The notes: generated from the letters alone by a model not told the origin. Positions 10,901 through 19,665 are shown, counted from the stretch's first letter. The stretch is DNA of 64,000 nucleotides from Saprospiraceae bacterium (GCA_020630955.1 JAHDIE010000006.1:74190-138189), one strand, 5' to 3'. Numbers and translations are program-made.

Positions 10901-12653
10901 TGACAAACTATATAGTAAAAGTAAGTACCTAAAGAAAATCGAAAGCGGAAATAATAGTTCTTCCAAAAGTAGAAGAAGAGGTTCGCAAACAAGCACCAGG
11001 CCTTCATCAGATAAGGATGATGACAAAAAAGAGAAAAAGGAAAAGAAAGAAAGAGAAATCGGCAAAGCAGAAAAATTCTTAGTTCGTCCCCTACTCTCAT
11101 TGAGAACCATCAAGGTAAACTATAAGGAAGGATTATCAACCTTGGTTCCAGGCTTTATGGAAACACCTCAATTCTTTGGTTTGTCAAAAAATTGGACTTC
11201 TCCAGGTTGGCAATTTGTTTCAGGACTGCAACCCAATTTAGACTATCAAGATGAAAGCAGTTTTTTATATAGAGCTGCAGATAATGGGTGGATTAATCCA
11301 AGTCCGGAATTTAATCAACAATTGAATCAAAATGTAAGGCAAAACTTTGAAGCCAATGTAAAGTTAGAACCATGGAAGTATTTCAAAATTGATGTGGACT
11401 TTAATAAAAACTATCAAAGAACCAATACTCGTGAATTTAAAAATAAAGAAAATCCTGCAAGTCCTGAATTCAATCAATTTGCAGTAACTGATATTGGATC
11501 TTTTGAAGTAAGTTATCTTAATTTGGGTACCATATTTCAAGAAGATTTTGAGGGCTTATTTCAAGAATTCTTAAGTGCTCGATCAGTAATTTCAGAAAGA
11601 TTAGATCAAGAGTCTGTAATCGACCCAAATACAGGTCAAGCAATTCCAATCAATGGAACCATCTATCTTGACAATGGAGAAACCTACAGAGAGGGTTTTA
11701 GAAAGACTAGTACACAAGTAATGATACCTGCCTTCTTATCTACCTATACTGGCTCTGACATAAATACAGTCTCACTCGATATTGAAAAGACAGTAAAAGA
11801 TTATGCTTATATACCAGCTCCGAATTGGCGAGTAAGTTATGACGGATTGACCAAAATACCTAGATTCAAAAAAATCTTTTCGAGCTTCAGCATCGAACAT
11901 GGATATAGATCATCTATGGGGATATCTCAATTTAGAACAGATCCTTTATATAGGGGACCAAATGATAATAATCTATTTGCTCCATACGAAGAGATCAATA
12001 TTAAAACCAACAATTATTATTCTAGACTGGACATTCCATCAGTGACTATTACTGAGCAATTTTCTCCATTGATCGGAATTCGAATTAAAACCAAATCTGA
12101 TTTCTTATTTGATCTTGAATATAGAAAATCAAGAGACTTAGATCTTACCGCAGGAATCAATGGCGCAACTTTGAATGAAGTAAGGTCTACTGGTATGGAA
12201 GCAGGAATTGGTTATACATTTAAAAATGTTGTCTTATTTCAAGGAAAGAAAAAGAAGAAAAGTAGAACCAGCAGAACAAGAGAGGATAATCCTAATGGCA
12301 TTACAAAAGCATTGGAAAAACTCAATCAAGATGATGAAGATACAGCTGATAAAGACGGAAAGAAAAGCAAAAGAGGCATAAACGATGAAAGAGGAAATGA
12401 TCTAATATTTACTTTTGATTTTTCATTTAGAGATGATGTTACTTTCTTGCATGAGGAATCTACATCAGGAAATCCAAGAGCAGTTAGAGGAACAAAAACG
12501 CTTACCTTGCAACCATCTGTGGAATATGAAGTGAATAAAAATTTCGCATTAAGATCATTCATGAGTTATCGGAATACACTTCCGTACGCAACCAACCAAT
12601 ACCAAAATACAAACTTCCAATTTGGAATCACTTTAAGATTTAAATTAGAATAG
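4974..12653 (+). CDS. sprA: SprA-type outer-membrane translocon protein of the type IX secretion system
   Basis: SprA (Sov in Porphyromonas) is the giant outer-membrane beta-barrel through which type IX substrates leave the cell. It is also needed for gliding in species that glide. The 2559-residue protein begins with a signal peptide ending near LFAFTKG. The SprA N-terminal domain follows (segments such as DLNFNFNTQSTFDFDQ and SLPLRSSLIQGAQQLFGLK), then a very long run of alternating strands. It ends in a barrel-like FQFGITLRFKLE. It is slightly longer than well-studied homologues. Three lysine-rich, low-complexity loops interrupt the barrel at about residues 1680-1724, 1982-2032 and 2424-2472. 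Their function is unknown. A strong terminator follows. The identification is firm from size, composition and the ruvA neighbour. Confidence 0.95.
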   Translation: MNLTKKLLIITLVIVGTSNLFAFTKGPQETLNFELLSIQIDTIPLEDRLGDFLTDPNTNPFDIKPSNLEQKVEYDPETNSYVIFEKIGEEYYKTPVTMTFQEYLEWRSQYEEKRYFNKLAGVGEEYKSKSGIIDPISRVDIKEDIVDRLFGGQGVTIKPQGNIDLTILPLQYQYNANPNIFADQQHQFIYLDFDPVIQMNVDGGIGDKMDLNFNFNTQSTFDFDQKIKLAYDSEEFNEDDIIKKIEAGNVSLPLRSSLIQGAQQLFGLKTEVQFGNLRLTAIASEQKSKPENLQIQNGAQVQEFEIRPDEYDENRHFFISHYHRDNYERTLENLPYLNTAFRINRIQVWVSNDRPEFQERTTRITAITDLGEGNENLFTPNNQSNPNVEAAFPHPQILIDKYGERLPDNRSNSLYYDEGLITDDEGRQNDNNKFALETKYGLKETEDFERFRGRLLSPGEYTFNPELGFISLNIRLKPNQVLGVAYDYYYTYNCDTLYSVGELSEESTVSNVNEEGEVESESVIYVKLLKNTEPIPSHPTWDLMMKNVYSLRTNQLNPDNFTFDIFFEDDLNDGSLKKFLPLAEVRSLPLLNMFNLDRLNSRNDRQPDGVFDFVPGVTVIPRNGSIFFPKLEPFGNALDEALKAEGVDSLTRAQFKYQQLYDSTLFNAQQNLEFNKFVMMGEYKSDISSEISLGAWNLPPNSLRVRAGSQLLVEGVDYEVDYGAGRLRILNEAYLQQGVPLDISYEDSSLFSLQQKTMLGLRADYRLGKNANIGATYLRLFERPFSQKVNIGDDPINNRIFGLDFDYSKDAPWITKAVDKLPIYSTSAPSNILFTAEVAALKPGHPKVINLSGDEDTGVVNIDDFEGAITSIPLGTQTNRWVLSSVPTTIGQKGTFIDTVQILPESQLNNTLDVNANRALLNWYVIDRGERQGVDGHSYGRAIDQDELFKRAVPPGQFPDIYTFDLTYNPTKRGPYNFDTPQGRANSSGIVVEDDNRTITLKDPESRWGGITRYMPNSDFQAQNFEFIDFWMMNPFMQKADDSGHLPDEQGKLVFHLGNVSEDVLKDGKQFYENAIPLQDENLPVTETELGIVPINVPINNGFQQENIAEQDLGFDGLDDAEERLKFKDWIDLLGSNFVGADDPSNDNFLYYGDASLEGLDLQTRYSRFNNPEGNAPRGGNTRVRGNPLPDAEDLNNNRTLDEKERYFEYVVDIVPDDMNWTELGGGTGYGRIDTLATKYITEVKSLTNPNNDREELWYRFRIPLNDGRAQGGIESFRSIQFMRLITTGFKTQKTMRMADFELVRNQWRKLDPVCIDYPADAQPETDIDFSIDVVGVEENSNRKPFNYTTPRGIKQEVLFTTFANVLQDEKSLSLNFCNLIDACEVSMFKLTELDMRFFEKLQMFVHAEQSLTEGVDIEDGDLAVFVRLGKDFVNNYYEYEIPLILTRDEDDGLPQDKIWKVENMLDVELKHFTDLKKQRNLIGDAAERFSSDQGLPTLVLPNDQKIYIKGNPTLGFIKGIQVGVRNVKTGDVINEGENFCGQVWVNELRAAGFKERGGVAGLARLDIQMADLGNTTFSGSYSSIGFGALDQKLSERQLDEIIEYDIATNLQLGKFLPSDWKISIPFYAQYAKSISNPLYDAYALDLTLEEVAELEPDNRATIFERSQDATTIKTINFTNVKKERSSGRSGKDRQPDFSTVNKGGKDVTAAKPSGKDKKDKQKKPMPWDISNWSASYAYTETNHSDQFLSVDDSKDHRASLDYNYSNKFKGFKPFDKVANKPYLKVVKEINFNPLPSSFNFNTSVNRYISTRRFRLPETPIFEFDDRNFDWSRRYSLKWDLMKNLKMNFTAENRSVIDELRQTGIAADPADRDWVDERGAFRTVTDDQQVKDYWVTNFRDGGRNTDYNHQLSLNYTLPTKNIRILNWINVKASYKSDYSWIAGPLIAIDNFNNQDIGPGAILQNGQDRSINGTFNFDKLYSKSKYLKKIESGNNSSSKSRRRGSQTSTRPSSDKDDDKKEKKEKKEREIGKAEKFLVRPLLSLRTIKVNYKEGLSTLVPGFMETPQFFGLSKNWTSPGWQFVSGLQPNLDYQDESSFLYRAADNGWINPSPEFNQQLNQNVRQNFEANVKLEPWKYFKIDVDFNKNYQRTNTREFKNKENPASPEFNQFAVTDIGSFEVSYLNLGTIFQEDFEGLFQEFLSARSVISERLDQESVIDPNTGQAIPINGTIYLDNGETYREGFRKTSTQVMIPAFLSTYTGSDINTVSLDIEKTVKDYAYIPAPNWRVSYDGLTKIPRFKKIFSSFSIEHGYRSSMGISQFRTDPLYRGPNDNNLFAPYEEINIKTNNYYSRLDIPSVTITEQFSPLIGIRIKTKSDFLFDLEYRKSRDLDLTAGINGATLNEVRSTGMEAGIGYTFKNVVLFQGKKKKKSRTSRTREDNPNGITKALEKLNQDDEDTADKDGKKSKRGINDERGNDLIFTFDFSFRDDVTFLHEESTSGNPRAVRGTKTLTLQPSVEYEVNKNFALRSFMSYRNTLPYATNQYQNTNFQFGITLRFKLE

Positions 12654-12677
12654 AGTATAAATTAAAATTATCCACTT

Positions 12678-12706
12678 AAAAGCCCAGAGTCTCCGCTGGG
12701 CTTTTT
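12678..12706 (+). terminator. Rho-independent terminator after sprA
   Basis: A ten-base-pair stem, AAAAGCCCAG (12678-12687) with CTGGGCTTTT (12696-12705), closes an eight-base loop and is followed by more T residues. It starts 25 bases after the sprA stop codon. Confidence 0.9.
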
Positions 12707-12752
12707 CTATTTAAGGCCTACAAAAAGCTTATATTTAATAAAAATTATTATT

Positions 12753-13382
12753 ATGAAATCAAGAAGAAACTTCATCAAATCAACAGCGCTAACCATCGGG
12801 GCTGGATCATTACTTACGTTTCCAAAAACAACTATGGCACAACAAAACATAGATGGAATCAATATTGTAGGACCCAAAAAAGGATTTACGCCACAAATAG
12901 GAACATTAGTGTCAATGATGAACTGGATGAGAGATACTATGCTGAGACCAGTGTACGGAATGTCTCAAAAAGATCTTGATTATTTACATGATCCTCAATC
13001 TAACTCAATTGGAGCCATGCTTATGCATCTTGTAGCTACTGAAAGATTTTATCAAATCAATACTTTCGTGGATGGCAAACACTATGACCCTGGTACAGTG
13101 CAAGACAAAATGTATGACGCAGCATCCAACCTTGGTGATGAAGGAAGAAAAACATTCAAAGGAGAAGAACTTGACTATTACTTAACCAAGCTAGCAGAAT
13201 GTAGAGCATTTAGTCTTAAAGAGTTAGCAAGCTATGAAGACAGTTGGTTAGAAATTGTCGACACACAATTTTGGGGAAGCCCGACAAACAACTATTGCAA
13301 ATGGTTCCATGTTGCTGAACATGAGTCAAATCACAACGGCCAGATAAAATACTTAAAAAGCAGACTACATAGCAATTCATAG
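12753..13382 (+). CDS. Tat-exported DinB-family (four-helix, metal-binding) protein
   Basis: This 209-residue protein opens with a twin-arginine-like signal, SRRNFIKSTALTIGAG, and a likely cleavage after TMAQ. The mature part resembles the DinB/YfiT-like four-helix fold. A helix carrying LMHLVATERFYQ supplies one histidine, and the C-terminal segment FHVAEHESNHNGQI supplies further histidines of the usual metal-binding set. Family members include thiol transferases and many uncharacterised proteins. No substrate can be inferred. Tat export suggests that it folds, probably with metal, before crossing the inner membrane. It stands alone between the sprA terminator and asnS. Confidence 0.75.
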   Translation: MKSRRNFIKSTALTIGAGSLLTFPKTTMAQQNIDGINIVGPKKGFTPQIGTLVSMMNWMRDTMLRPVYGMSQKDLDYLHDPQSNSIGAMLMHLVATERFYQINTFVDGKHYDPGTVQDKMYDAASNLGDEGRKTFKGEELDYYLTKLAECRAFSLKELASYEDSWLEIVDTQFWGSPTNNYCKWFHVAEHESNHNGQIKYLKSRLHSNS

Positions 13383-13416
13383 CACCATTTAGTATCAATC
13401 TGAGAAGCACATACAA

Positions 13417-13519
13417 TATGGTAAACATCAACACAATTTTGGTGATGCTGGTACAATGATGCAAATAACTCGACTGTTGAGATATTAAATATTACCACCA
13501 GATATTAATTATGGTAAAC
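13417..13519. repeat. Short repeats in the spacer before asnS
   Basis: The 203-bp spacer between the DinB-like gene and asnS holds the ten-base word TATGGTAAAC twice (13417-13426 and 13510-13519). It also holds GATATTAA twice, 20 bp apart (13481-13488 and 13501-13508), and an inverted pair TTACCA (13492-13497) / TGGTAA (13512-13517). No coding region or RNA gene is evident. A regulatory role is only a guess. Confidence 0.35.
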
Positions 13520-13585
13520 GGTCCTTACTCGAATTAATTCCTTCAAAATTCCTAAATTGCAAGCTTAATTCAAGAATAATGAGAT

Positions 13586-15022
13586 ATGGCAAAAAGGACA
13601 AAGATTAAAGATATAATCACTACAGATAAAAGTGGATACGAAGCTACAGTTATGGGTTGGGTCAGAACATTTAGAAATAACCAATTTGTAGCACTTAATG
13701 ATGGATCATGTCTTTCAACGCTCCAACTTGTTGTCGATTATGAAAACTCTGATCCAAAAGAATTAAAAAGAATTACAACTGGAGCTGCATTTAAAGCAAC
13801 TGGTGAAATCTTACCAAGCCAAGGCAGAGGTCAGAAATATGAAATGAAAGTTAATAGCTTTGAAGTACTTGGCGATTCAGATCCAGACAAGTATCCTCTT
13901 CAACCAAAACGTCATAGCTTAGAGTTTTTACGAGAAATTGCTCACCTGAGATTTAGAACAAATACTTTTAGTGCAATATTTCGAATAAGGCATCAATTGG
14001 CTTTTGCTATTCATAAATTTTTTAACGATAGAGGATTTGTATATATACATAGTCCGATCATAACAGGATCAGACGCTGAAGGAGCAGGAGAAATGTTTAG
14101 GGTAACCAATATGGACCTAAATAATATTCCAAAGAATGAGGATGGTTCTATAGATTACAAAAAAGATTTTTTTAATAAAGAAACAAACTTGACGGTATCC
14201 GGACAATTGGAAGCAGAGCTAGGTGCATTGGCACTTAGTGAGGTATACACCTTTGGGCCAACTTTCCGAGCTGAAAACTCTAATACTTCTAGACACCTGG
14301 CAGAATTTTGGATGATCGAGCCAGAAGTTGCTTTTAATGACATCCATGACAATATGGACCTCGCCGAGGATATGTTGAAATATGTTATCCAGCATGCCTT
14401 AGAAAACTGCAAGGAAGATCTTGAGTTTCTTCAACAAAGATTAGAGAATGAAGAAAAGCAAAAACCGCAAAAGGACAGAAGTCTAATGTCGCTAATAGAA
14501 AAATTAAATTTTTGTAAAGACAATGATTTCATAAGGTTACCTTACACTGAAGCTGTTAATATCTTAAAAAACTCTAAGCCTAATAAAAAAGGGAAATTTC
14601 AATTTCCTATCGAAGATTGGGGCGCAGACCTTCAATCCGAACATGAAAGATATTTGGTAGAGAAACACTTTAAGAAACCTGTTATCCTCATCGACTACCC
14701 AAAGGATATCAAAGCATTCTATATGAGAATGAACGATGATGACAAAACTGTTGCTGCAATGGATGTTCTATTCCCAGGAATTGGTGAAATCATCGGTGGA
14801 TCTCAAAGAGAAGAAAGATTGGATATGTTGTTAAAGAGAATGAAAGAAATGAATATTCCTGAACATGAAATGGAATGGTTTCTAGACACCAGAAGATTTG
14901 GAACCTGTCCTCACGCTGGATTTGGTCTTGGATTCGAAAGGCTTGTCTTATTTGTTACCGGAATGACCAATATTAGAGATGTAATACCTTTCCCTCGTTT
15001 TCCAGGAAATGCAGAATTCTAA
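13586..15022 (+). CDS. asnS: Asparagine-tRNA ligase
   Basis: This class IIb aminoacyl-tRNA synthetase charges tRNA-Asn. The 478-residue protein has an N-terminal anticodon-binding OB-fold ([18 protein letters not shown]). The class II catalytic core follows: motif 2 around [26 protein letters not shown] and motif 3 [15 protein letters not shown]. The pairing of ENSNTSRHL with the [12 protein letters not shown]-terminus is typical of AsnRS rather than AspRS. Length is normal. Confidence 0.96.
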   Translation: MAKRTKIKDIITTDKSGYEATVMGWVRTFRNNQFVALNDGSCLSTLQLVVDYENSDPKELKRITTGAAFKATGEILPSQGRGQKYEMKVNSFEVLGDSDPDKYPLQPKRHSLEFLREIAHLRFRTNTFSAIFRIRHQLAFAIHKFFNDRGFVYIHSPIITGSDAEGAGEMFRVTNMDLNNIPKNEDGSIDYKKDFFNKETNLTVSGQLEAELGALALSEVYTFGPTFRAENSNTSRHLAEFWMIEPEVAFNDIHDNMDLAEDMLKYVIQHALENCKEDLEFLQQRLENEEKQKPQKDRSLMSLIEKLNFCKDNDFIRLPYTEAVNILKNSKPNKKGKFQFPIEDWGADLQSEHERYLVEKHFKKPVILIDYPKDIKAFYMRMNDDDKTVAAMDVLFPGIGEIIGGSQREERLDMLLKRMKEMNIPEHEMEWFLDTRRFGTCPHAGFGLGFERLVLFVTGMTNIRDVIPFPRFPGNAEF

Positions 15023-15034
15023 ATAATAAATGCA

Positions 15035-15451
15035 ATGAAATATTTTATTTTATTTTTCTTCGCTACCATCATTTTTACAAATTGCATTGCTCAACGTGAT
15101 ACAAAAAATGGAGCAACTCAATCAGTTAAAGAAGTAGTAGAAACTGGTATGATTCATACTGTCTACTTTTGGTTAGCAGATGATATTACCAATGAAAGAA
15201 AAATGAAGTTTGAAAAAGGACTCGAGGATTTATCGCAAGTCCCAAGCATTTCCAAGTTTTATTGGGGTGCTCCTGCATTAACAGCTGATAGAGATGTCAT
15301 TGATAATTCATATGATTATGCCATCAATGTATTTTTTAAATCTGTTGAAGATGAAGCTGCTTATCAAATTGACCCTATCCATTTGAAGTTTATTGAGGAT
15401 CATAAGGAAATTTTCAAGGAGGTAAAGGTTTACGATAATACTATTGAATAA
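15035..15451 (+). CDS. Dabb-domain lipoprotein
   Basis: The 138-residue protein begins with a hydrophobic signal ending IIFTNC, a plausible lipobox with Cys as the lipidated residue, so it is probably membrane-anchored. The rest matches the stress-responsive alpha/beta-barrel (Dabb) fold: MIHTVYFWLADD at the start, a central SISKFYWGAP, and the closing HLKFIEDHKEIFKEVKVYD. Dabb proteins form small dimeric barrels; some are polyketide cyclases, and most of those in bacteria are uncharacterised. It starts 12 bp after asnS, so the two may be co-transcribed, although no functional link is evident. Confidence 0.8.
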   Translation: MKYFILFFFATIIFTNCIAQRDTKNGATQSVKEVVETGMIHTVYFWLADDITNERKMKFEKGLEDLSQVPSISKFYWGAPALTADRDVIDNSYDYAINVFFKSVEDEAAYQIDPIHLKFIEDHKEIFKEVKVYDNTIE

Positions 15452-15486
15452 ATAAGGGATCGGGGGGTCTCTGTTAAACAATAAAA

Positions 15487-17199
15487 CTATAGTTCTAGGA
15501 GCTCTATAATTTTTTTGGCTTCTTGATAACTTTCATTCATAGAATCAGCTTTAGCTCCAGCATATAAGTTAAGCTCACAGGTTTTAAACAATTCTACCAA
15601 CTTTTGGATAGCATCTTCGCTTACTGATTTTTCCCTTAAAGCATCTTCTATGTTGCTCTTTTTTAAATAAGTAGCAGGAATCGAAAATTTGTCAGCCAAG
15701 TATTCTTTCTGAGATTTAATTATTTCCTCATAAAATTTTGGACCATCTCCGTCATCCAAGTAATTTTTCGCATTCACTAATTTAGCTAATGCTACTTGTT
15801 GAGCTTTTTGCTTCCTAATTAGCATAGGATCTAAAGCTCCAGACTTTTTACGAAAATATTGAATACCACCGGTGACGAACATGGATAAAATGCTAGTGAC
15901 TATTAGCAACCAATAAGGCAATGTTTTGTAAAATGTTCCGGTTGGAGTTTTAAAACTAGTAATTGTTCTAATCGGACTTAAAACAATCTCTTGTTTTTGC
16001 TCAAGAAGGGCTGCATCTTTATTTCCAGTCCCTTGTGTAACAACTATTCTGGCACCGCGGGCAGAAAGTGTAAAATACTTATTACTATCTACATTGAAGT
16101 ACTCAAATTCTGGTTTGATAAGGTAAGTTCCAGGTTTTTTAGGAACGACCAAATATTCAAATACTTTACGGTGAGACTTTTTATCACGATCCCAATCATC
16201 GACAGTAATATTTGGATCATAAATATCAAATTGTTCTTCGTTAATAAAATTTGGAGGAGTAACCAATTTAGGGTCGCCGTTTCCATTCACTTCCATAGTG
16301 ACCGTGATTGCATCATCCGTAGTAACCTTGGTATTGCTTACTGATGCACGCATTGAATAATTTCCAACAGCATTTGCGAAAGCAGGATTTGTAGAAGGAG
16401 GTAAATCTCTTACTCTTAAGGTGACACTATTGGTCAATACATTGACTGGACGCAAACTAGAACTAAATATAAACCCCCTTCTTCTTCCTTGCTCATCCAA
16501 TACACCCAACTCTATATTTGTAGGTCCGATTGTATATGTTCCAGTTTGTTGAGGATACAAAATCTTCCGCATCATAACCTTTGAGAAATATTCTTTACCA
16601 TCACGTACTACTCTATTTGTAGGTGCACGATAAGTTGCATTGGCAGAAAAGAATCCATCATAACTTGATTCGTCCAACGGATTAAAACTTCGCACTTCTT
16701 GAGTTGTAAATAGTACATAATTGACAAATATTTGTTGTCCTACATATACATCCTCATTTTCAACCTGGATTTCTACAATGAAGTCTTCACCATCCCCATT
16801 TTTTCTATCAGAACCTTTTAAAACTTCAATTTGAATAGAATTTGATTTCAAAGTTTTACCTGCAACAAATATAGAAGCCGGACCAATGTTATACTTACCT
16901 GCTTTAGGAGCAAGTAATCTATAAGAATAGGTCATTGATTTACTCATCTTACCATTGATGATGGTCATAGAAGTCTGAGTAGATGGACCACCTGCTGCCT
17001 TGAATGGTTTAAAATCAGGAGCCATAAAATTTGCACCTTCGGCATTGAGCAACTTATATTCTACATTAATCATTCCATTCTCAAAAACTTGTTTTCCATC
17101 TGCTCTTGCCGTAAAGTTAGGAGCTTGAGCAATTGTTTGATTACTCAAGAATAAAATGACAGAATAGAAAAACAAACTTTTGAACTTTAACAGCATCAA
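15487..17199 (-). CDS. batD: BatD family protein
   Basis: This 570-residue protein has a signal peptide (cleavage near TIAQAP), a long series of immunoglobulin-like beta domains, one transmembrane helix at about residues 425-447 (YWLLIVTSILSMFVTGGI) and a cytoplasmic helical tail. That layout, and segments such as DGKQVFENGMINVEY and YFSKVMMRKILYPQQTGTYTIGP, match BatD of the Bacteroides aerotolerance (bat) operon. BatD usually works beside a MoxR ATPase and von Willebrand-type BatA and BatB. None of these is in the window. Its start overlaps the stop of the BatD-like gene upstream by four bases. Confidence 0.88.
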   Translation of the reverse strand: MMLLKFKSLFFYSVILFLSNQTIAQAPNFTARADGKQVFENGMINVEYKLLNAEGANFMAPDFKPFKAAGGPSTQTSMTIINGKMSKSMTYSYRLLAPKAGKYNIGPASIFVAGKTLKSNSIQIEVLKGSDRKNGDGEDFIVEIQVENEDVYVGQQIFVNYVLFTTQEVRSFNPLDESSYDGFFSANATYRAPTNRVVRDGKEYFSKVMMRKILYPQQTGTYTIGPTNIELGVLDEQGRRRGFIFSSSLRPVNVLTNSVTLRVRDLPPSTNPAFANAVGNYSMRASVSNTKVTTDDAITVTMEVNGNGDPKLVTPPNFINEEQFDIYDPNITVDDWDRDKKSHRKVFEYLVVPKKPGTYLIKPEFEYFNVDSNKYFTLSARGARIVVTQGTGNKDAALLEQKQEIVLSPIRTITSFKTPTGTFYKTLPYWLLIVTSILSMFVTGGIQYFRKKSGALDPMLIRKQKAQQVALAKLVNAKNYLDDGDGPKFYEEIIKSQKEYLADKFSIPATYLKKSNIEDALREKSVSEDAIQKLVELFKTCELNLYAGAKADSMNESYQEAKKIIELLEL

Positions 17200-17705
17200 C
17201 CTTTCTTTAATTCTCGTTTAGGTTTTTTCTTTTCAGAAGGTACTTCTTTGGGCTCTATCTCTTTCATAAATGGAGGTCTCATCAAATTAAAAAAATCATC
17301 CATTTCATTAGTTTGATGAGGTTCAATTATAACACCATTTGGGTTTTCAAAGACATTTAATTCTATAGCATCTGCCTCAAACACCTCTTCTCCTTCTGTA
17401 AAATAGATTGGTGCAATGAAATATTGCCCAAGTTCATTTGGTTTTAAATACCAACTCAAAGTTCTACTTGAACTTTTTTCTCCATTGATAATAGACACTG
17501 ATTGACTTATATTCGGACCAGAAATAATCTCAAATCGAGAAAGATCTACCTCATTTAAATCTGCATCTATGTCTTCTAATATTACCTGATAAATAAAGTA
17601 ATTACCAATTAGGATAGAATCAGAACTTATTTGATGACTCAATGATTGAGCATCAAGTTTTAATACAATTGACAAGGAAAAAAATAATACCAACAAGGTT
17701 TTCAT
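17196..17705 (-). CDS. Short BatD-like single-domain protein
   Basis: This 169-residue protein has a signal peptide (MKTLLVLFFSLSIVLKLDAQ). One beta-sandwich domain follows, whose pattern repeats the first domain of the downstream BatD: SRFEIISGPNISQSVSIINGEKSSSRTLSWYLKPNELGQYFIAP. BatD has the parallel STQTSMTIINGKMSKSMTYSY and KAGKYNIGPA. The C-terminus is a basic tail (KKKPKRELKKG) with no membrane helix. It looks like a duplicated or detached N-terminal BatD domain that would be secreted to the periplasm and translated together with batD (ATGA overlap). The family resemblance is my reading of the pattern; the function is unknown. Confidence 0.7.
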   Translation of the reverse strand: MKTLLVLFFSLSIVLKLDAQSLSHQISSDSILIGNYFIYQVILEDIDADLNEVDLSRFEIISGPNISQSVSIINGEKSSSRTLSWYLKPNELGQYFIAPIYFTEGEEVFEADAIELNVFENPNGVIIEPHQTNEMDDFFNLMRPPFMKEIEPKEVPSEKKKPKRELKKG

Positions 17706-17747
17706 CTCAGTTAATTTAAAGTTAGAAACCCCTGAAAATCAAATAGC

Positions 17748-19007
17748 TTATTTAATTTTAAATGCCTTTTTGATTTTACTAACATAATCAAGCTTTTCCC
17801 AAGTGAAAGTTTCAACTTTCATTTTCTTTTCTCTTCCGGCTCCATCAACAAACTTAACAGTTTTCTTTTCTGGCTTTCTGCCCATGTGACCATAAGCAGC
17901 TGTTTCACTATAGATTGGGTTTCTTAATTTTAATCTTGTTTCTATAGCATATGGTCTCATATCAAAAATCTTGTAGATAAGGTCAGCAATTTTTGCATCT
18001 GTCATATCTACCTTTGATGTTCCATAAGTATTGATATAAATATTTGTGGGTTTTGCTACTCCAATGGCATAAGATACTTGAACCAACACCTCGTCGCATA
18101 CCCCTGCTGCAACCATATTTTTTGCAATATGTCTAGTTGCATAAGCTGCTGATCTATCTACTTTTGATGGATCCTTTCCAGAGAAAGCTCCTCCACCGTG
18201 AGCCCCTTTGCCACCATAGGTATCTACTATTATTTTTCTTCCTGTCAAACCAGTATCACCATGGGGTCCGCCTATCACAAATTTTCCTGTTGGATTCACG
18301 TGATAAGTGATTTTTGTGTCCTTAAATAGATTCTTTAAGCTTGGTTTTAATTTTTTTACCACTCGTGGAATCACAATACCAACAACATCCTTTTTAATTT
18401 TTGCCAACATCTTTCTATCTGAATCAAAATCATCATGCTGAGTACTCACAACAATAGAATCAATTCTTATCGGCTTTCCTGCATCACTATATTCTATTGT
18501 TACCTGAGACTTAGAATCAGGTCTTAGATAGGTCATCTTTTTTCCTTCTTTTCTGATCGCAGCAAGTTCTTCCAATATCTTATGGGACAAGTCCAATGGC
18601 AGTGGCATATAATTTTCTGTCTCATTGGATGCATAGCCAAACATCATTCCTTGATCACCTGCACCTTGATCCATTTTCTTCTTTCTTTCTACCCCTTGAT
18701 TGATATCAGGAGATTGTTCATGGATTGAAGAAAAGACACCACAACTATTGGCCTCGAACATATACTCCGATTTTGTATAGCCAATCTTCTTTATTACATC
18801 TCTGGCAATTTGCTGAACATCAAGGTAAGTTTTGGTTTTTACTTCTCCAGCTAGCACTACTTGACCAGTAGTAACCAATGTTTCACAAGCAATCTTTGAG
18901 TCTTTATCAAAAGCTAAAAAGTGATCAACCAAGGAATCTGAAATCTGATCAGCAACCTTATCCGGATGCCCTTCTGAAACTGATTCTGATGTAAAAAGAT
19001 ATGCCAT
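17748..19007 (-). CDS. metK: S-adenosylmethionine synthase
   Basis: MetK makes S-adenosylmethionine from methionine and ATP. The 419-residue protein shows the signature motifs: the N-terminal [14 protein letters not shown], the hexapeptide region [13 protein letters not shown], and [20 protein letters not shown]. The C-terminus is slightly longer than in E. coli, with a lysine-rich segment. The downstream batD-like gene begins 42 bp away, and the FAH-family gene lies 49 bp upstream. Confidence 0.97.
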   Translation of the reverse strand: MAYLFTSESVSEGHPDKVADQISDSLVDHFLAFDKDSKIACETLVTTGQVVLAGEVKTKTYLDVQQIARDVIKKIGYTKSEYMFEANSCGVFSSIHEQSPDINQGVERKKKMDQGAGDQGMMFGYASNETENYMPLPLDLSHKILEELAAIRKEGKKMTYLRPDSKSQVTIEYSDAGKPIRIDSIVVSTQHDDFDSDRKMLAKIKKDVVGIVIPRVVKKLKPSLKNLFKDTKITYHVNPTGKFVIGGPHGDTGLTGRKIIVDTYGGKGAHGGGAFSGKDPSKVDRSAAYATRHIAKNMVAAGVCDEVLVQVSYAIGVAKPTNIYINTYGTSKVDMTDAKIADLIYKIFDMRPYAIETRLKLRNPIYSETAAYGHMGRKPEKKTVKFVDGAGREKKMKVETFTWEKLDYVSKIKKAFKIK

Positions 19008-19056
19008 GTTTTTGTTTTTTATCGTTTGAGCAACAAATTTATAATTAATTAAGAAA

Positions 19057-19665
19057 TTACTTCACCTCGCATTCAAACATTTTCTCTTTTCCCAAATATC
19101 CAACCAAATGATCTCCAATTTTAACAGGTCCTACGCCAGCTGGTGTGCCTGTCATAATCAAATCGCTATTCTTGAGTGTAAAAATGCTTGATATATAACT
19201 GATTATTGTTGTAAAATTATAAATAAGATCTTTTGTGTTTCCTCTTTGGACGGTTACCCCATTTTTAGTTAGATAAAATTCTAATGAGTCTAGGTCTTTT
19301 CCCTCTTTAGATATAAATTTCCCAATCACCGCAGAATGATCAAATGCCTTGGCAACTTCCCAAGGATGTCCATTCCTTTTACATTCTGCTTGTACATCCC
19401 TAGCAGTAAAATCTATACCCAAACCAATTTCATCAACGTACTCTAAGGCAAATTTAGGATCGATATGACGACCATGTTTTTTTATCTTTAAAACAACTTC
19501 TACTTCATAATGAATATTGGATGAAAATTCAGGATAATAAAATGGCTTGTCTTCATGCAATACTGCTGTACTTGGCTTCATAAATACCAAGGGTTTAGAT
19601 GGAACCTCACTGTTCATCTCTTTGGCGTGCTCAGCATAATTCTTTCCAATGCAAAAGATCTTCAT
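19057..19665 (-). CDS. Fumarylacetoacetate hydrolase (FAH) family enzyme
   Basis: The 202-residue protein has the compact FAH fold seen in acylpyruvases and oxaloacetate decarboxylases (FAHD1-like). The sequence shows [15 protein letters not shown] at the N-terminus, the metal-binding acidic pair in [10 protein letters not shown], the later aspartate in [10 protein letters not shown], and the closing [17 protein letters not shown]. The substrate cannot be fixed from sequence. It lies two bases after trpS and is probably in its operon. Confidence 0.88.
   Translation of the reverse strand: MKIFCIGKNYAEHAKEMNSEVPSKPLVFMKPSTAVLHEDKPFYYPEFSSNIHYEVEVVLKIKKHGRHIDPKFALEYVDEIGLGIDFTARDVQAECKRNGHPWEVAKAFDHSAVIGKFISKEGKDLDSLEFYLTKNGVTVQRGNTKDLIYNFTTIISYISSIFTLKNSDLIMTGTPAGVGPVKIGDHLVGYLGKEKMFECEVK

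Noticed and set aside
10868..11113. Minus-strand leucine- and serine-rich open frame inside sprA
   Set aside because: It is the complement of a lysine-rich SprA loop and has no independent support.
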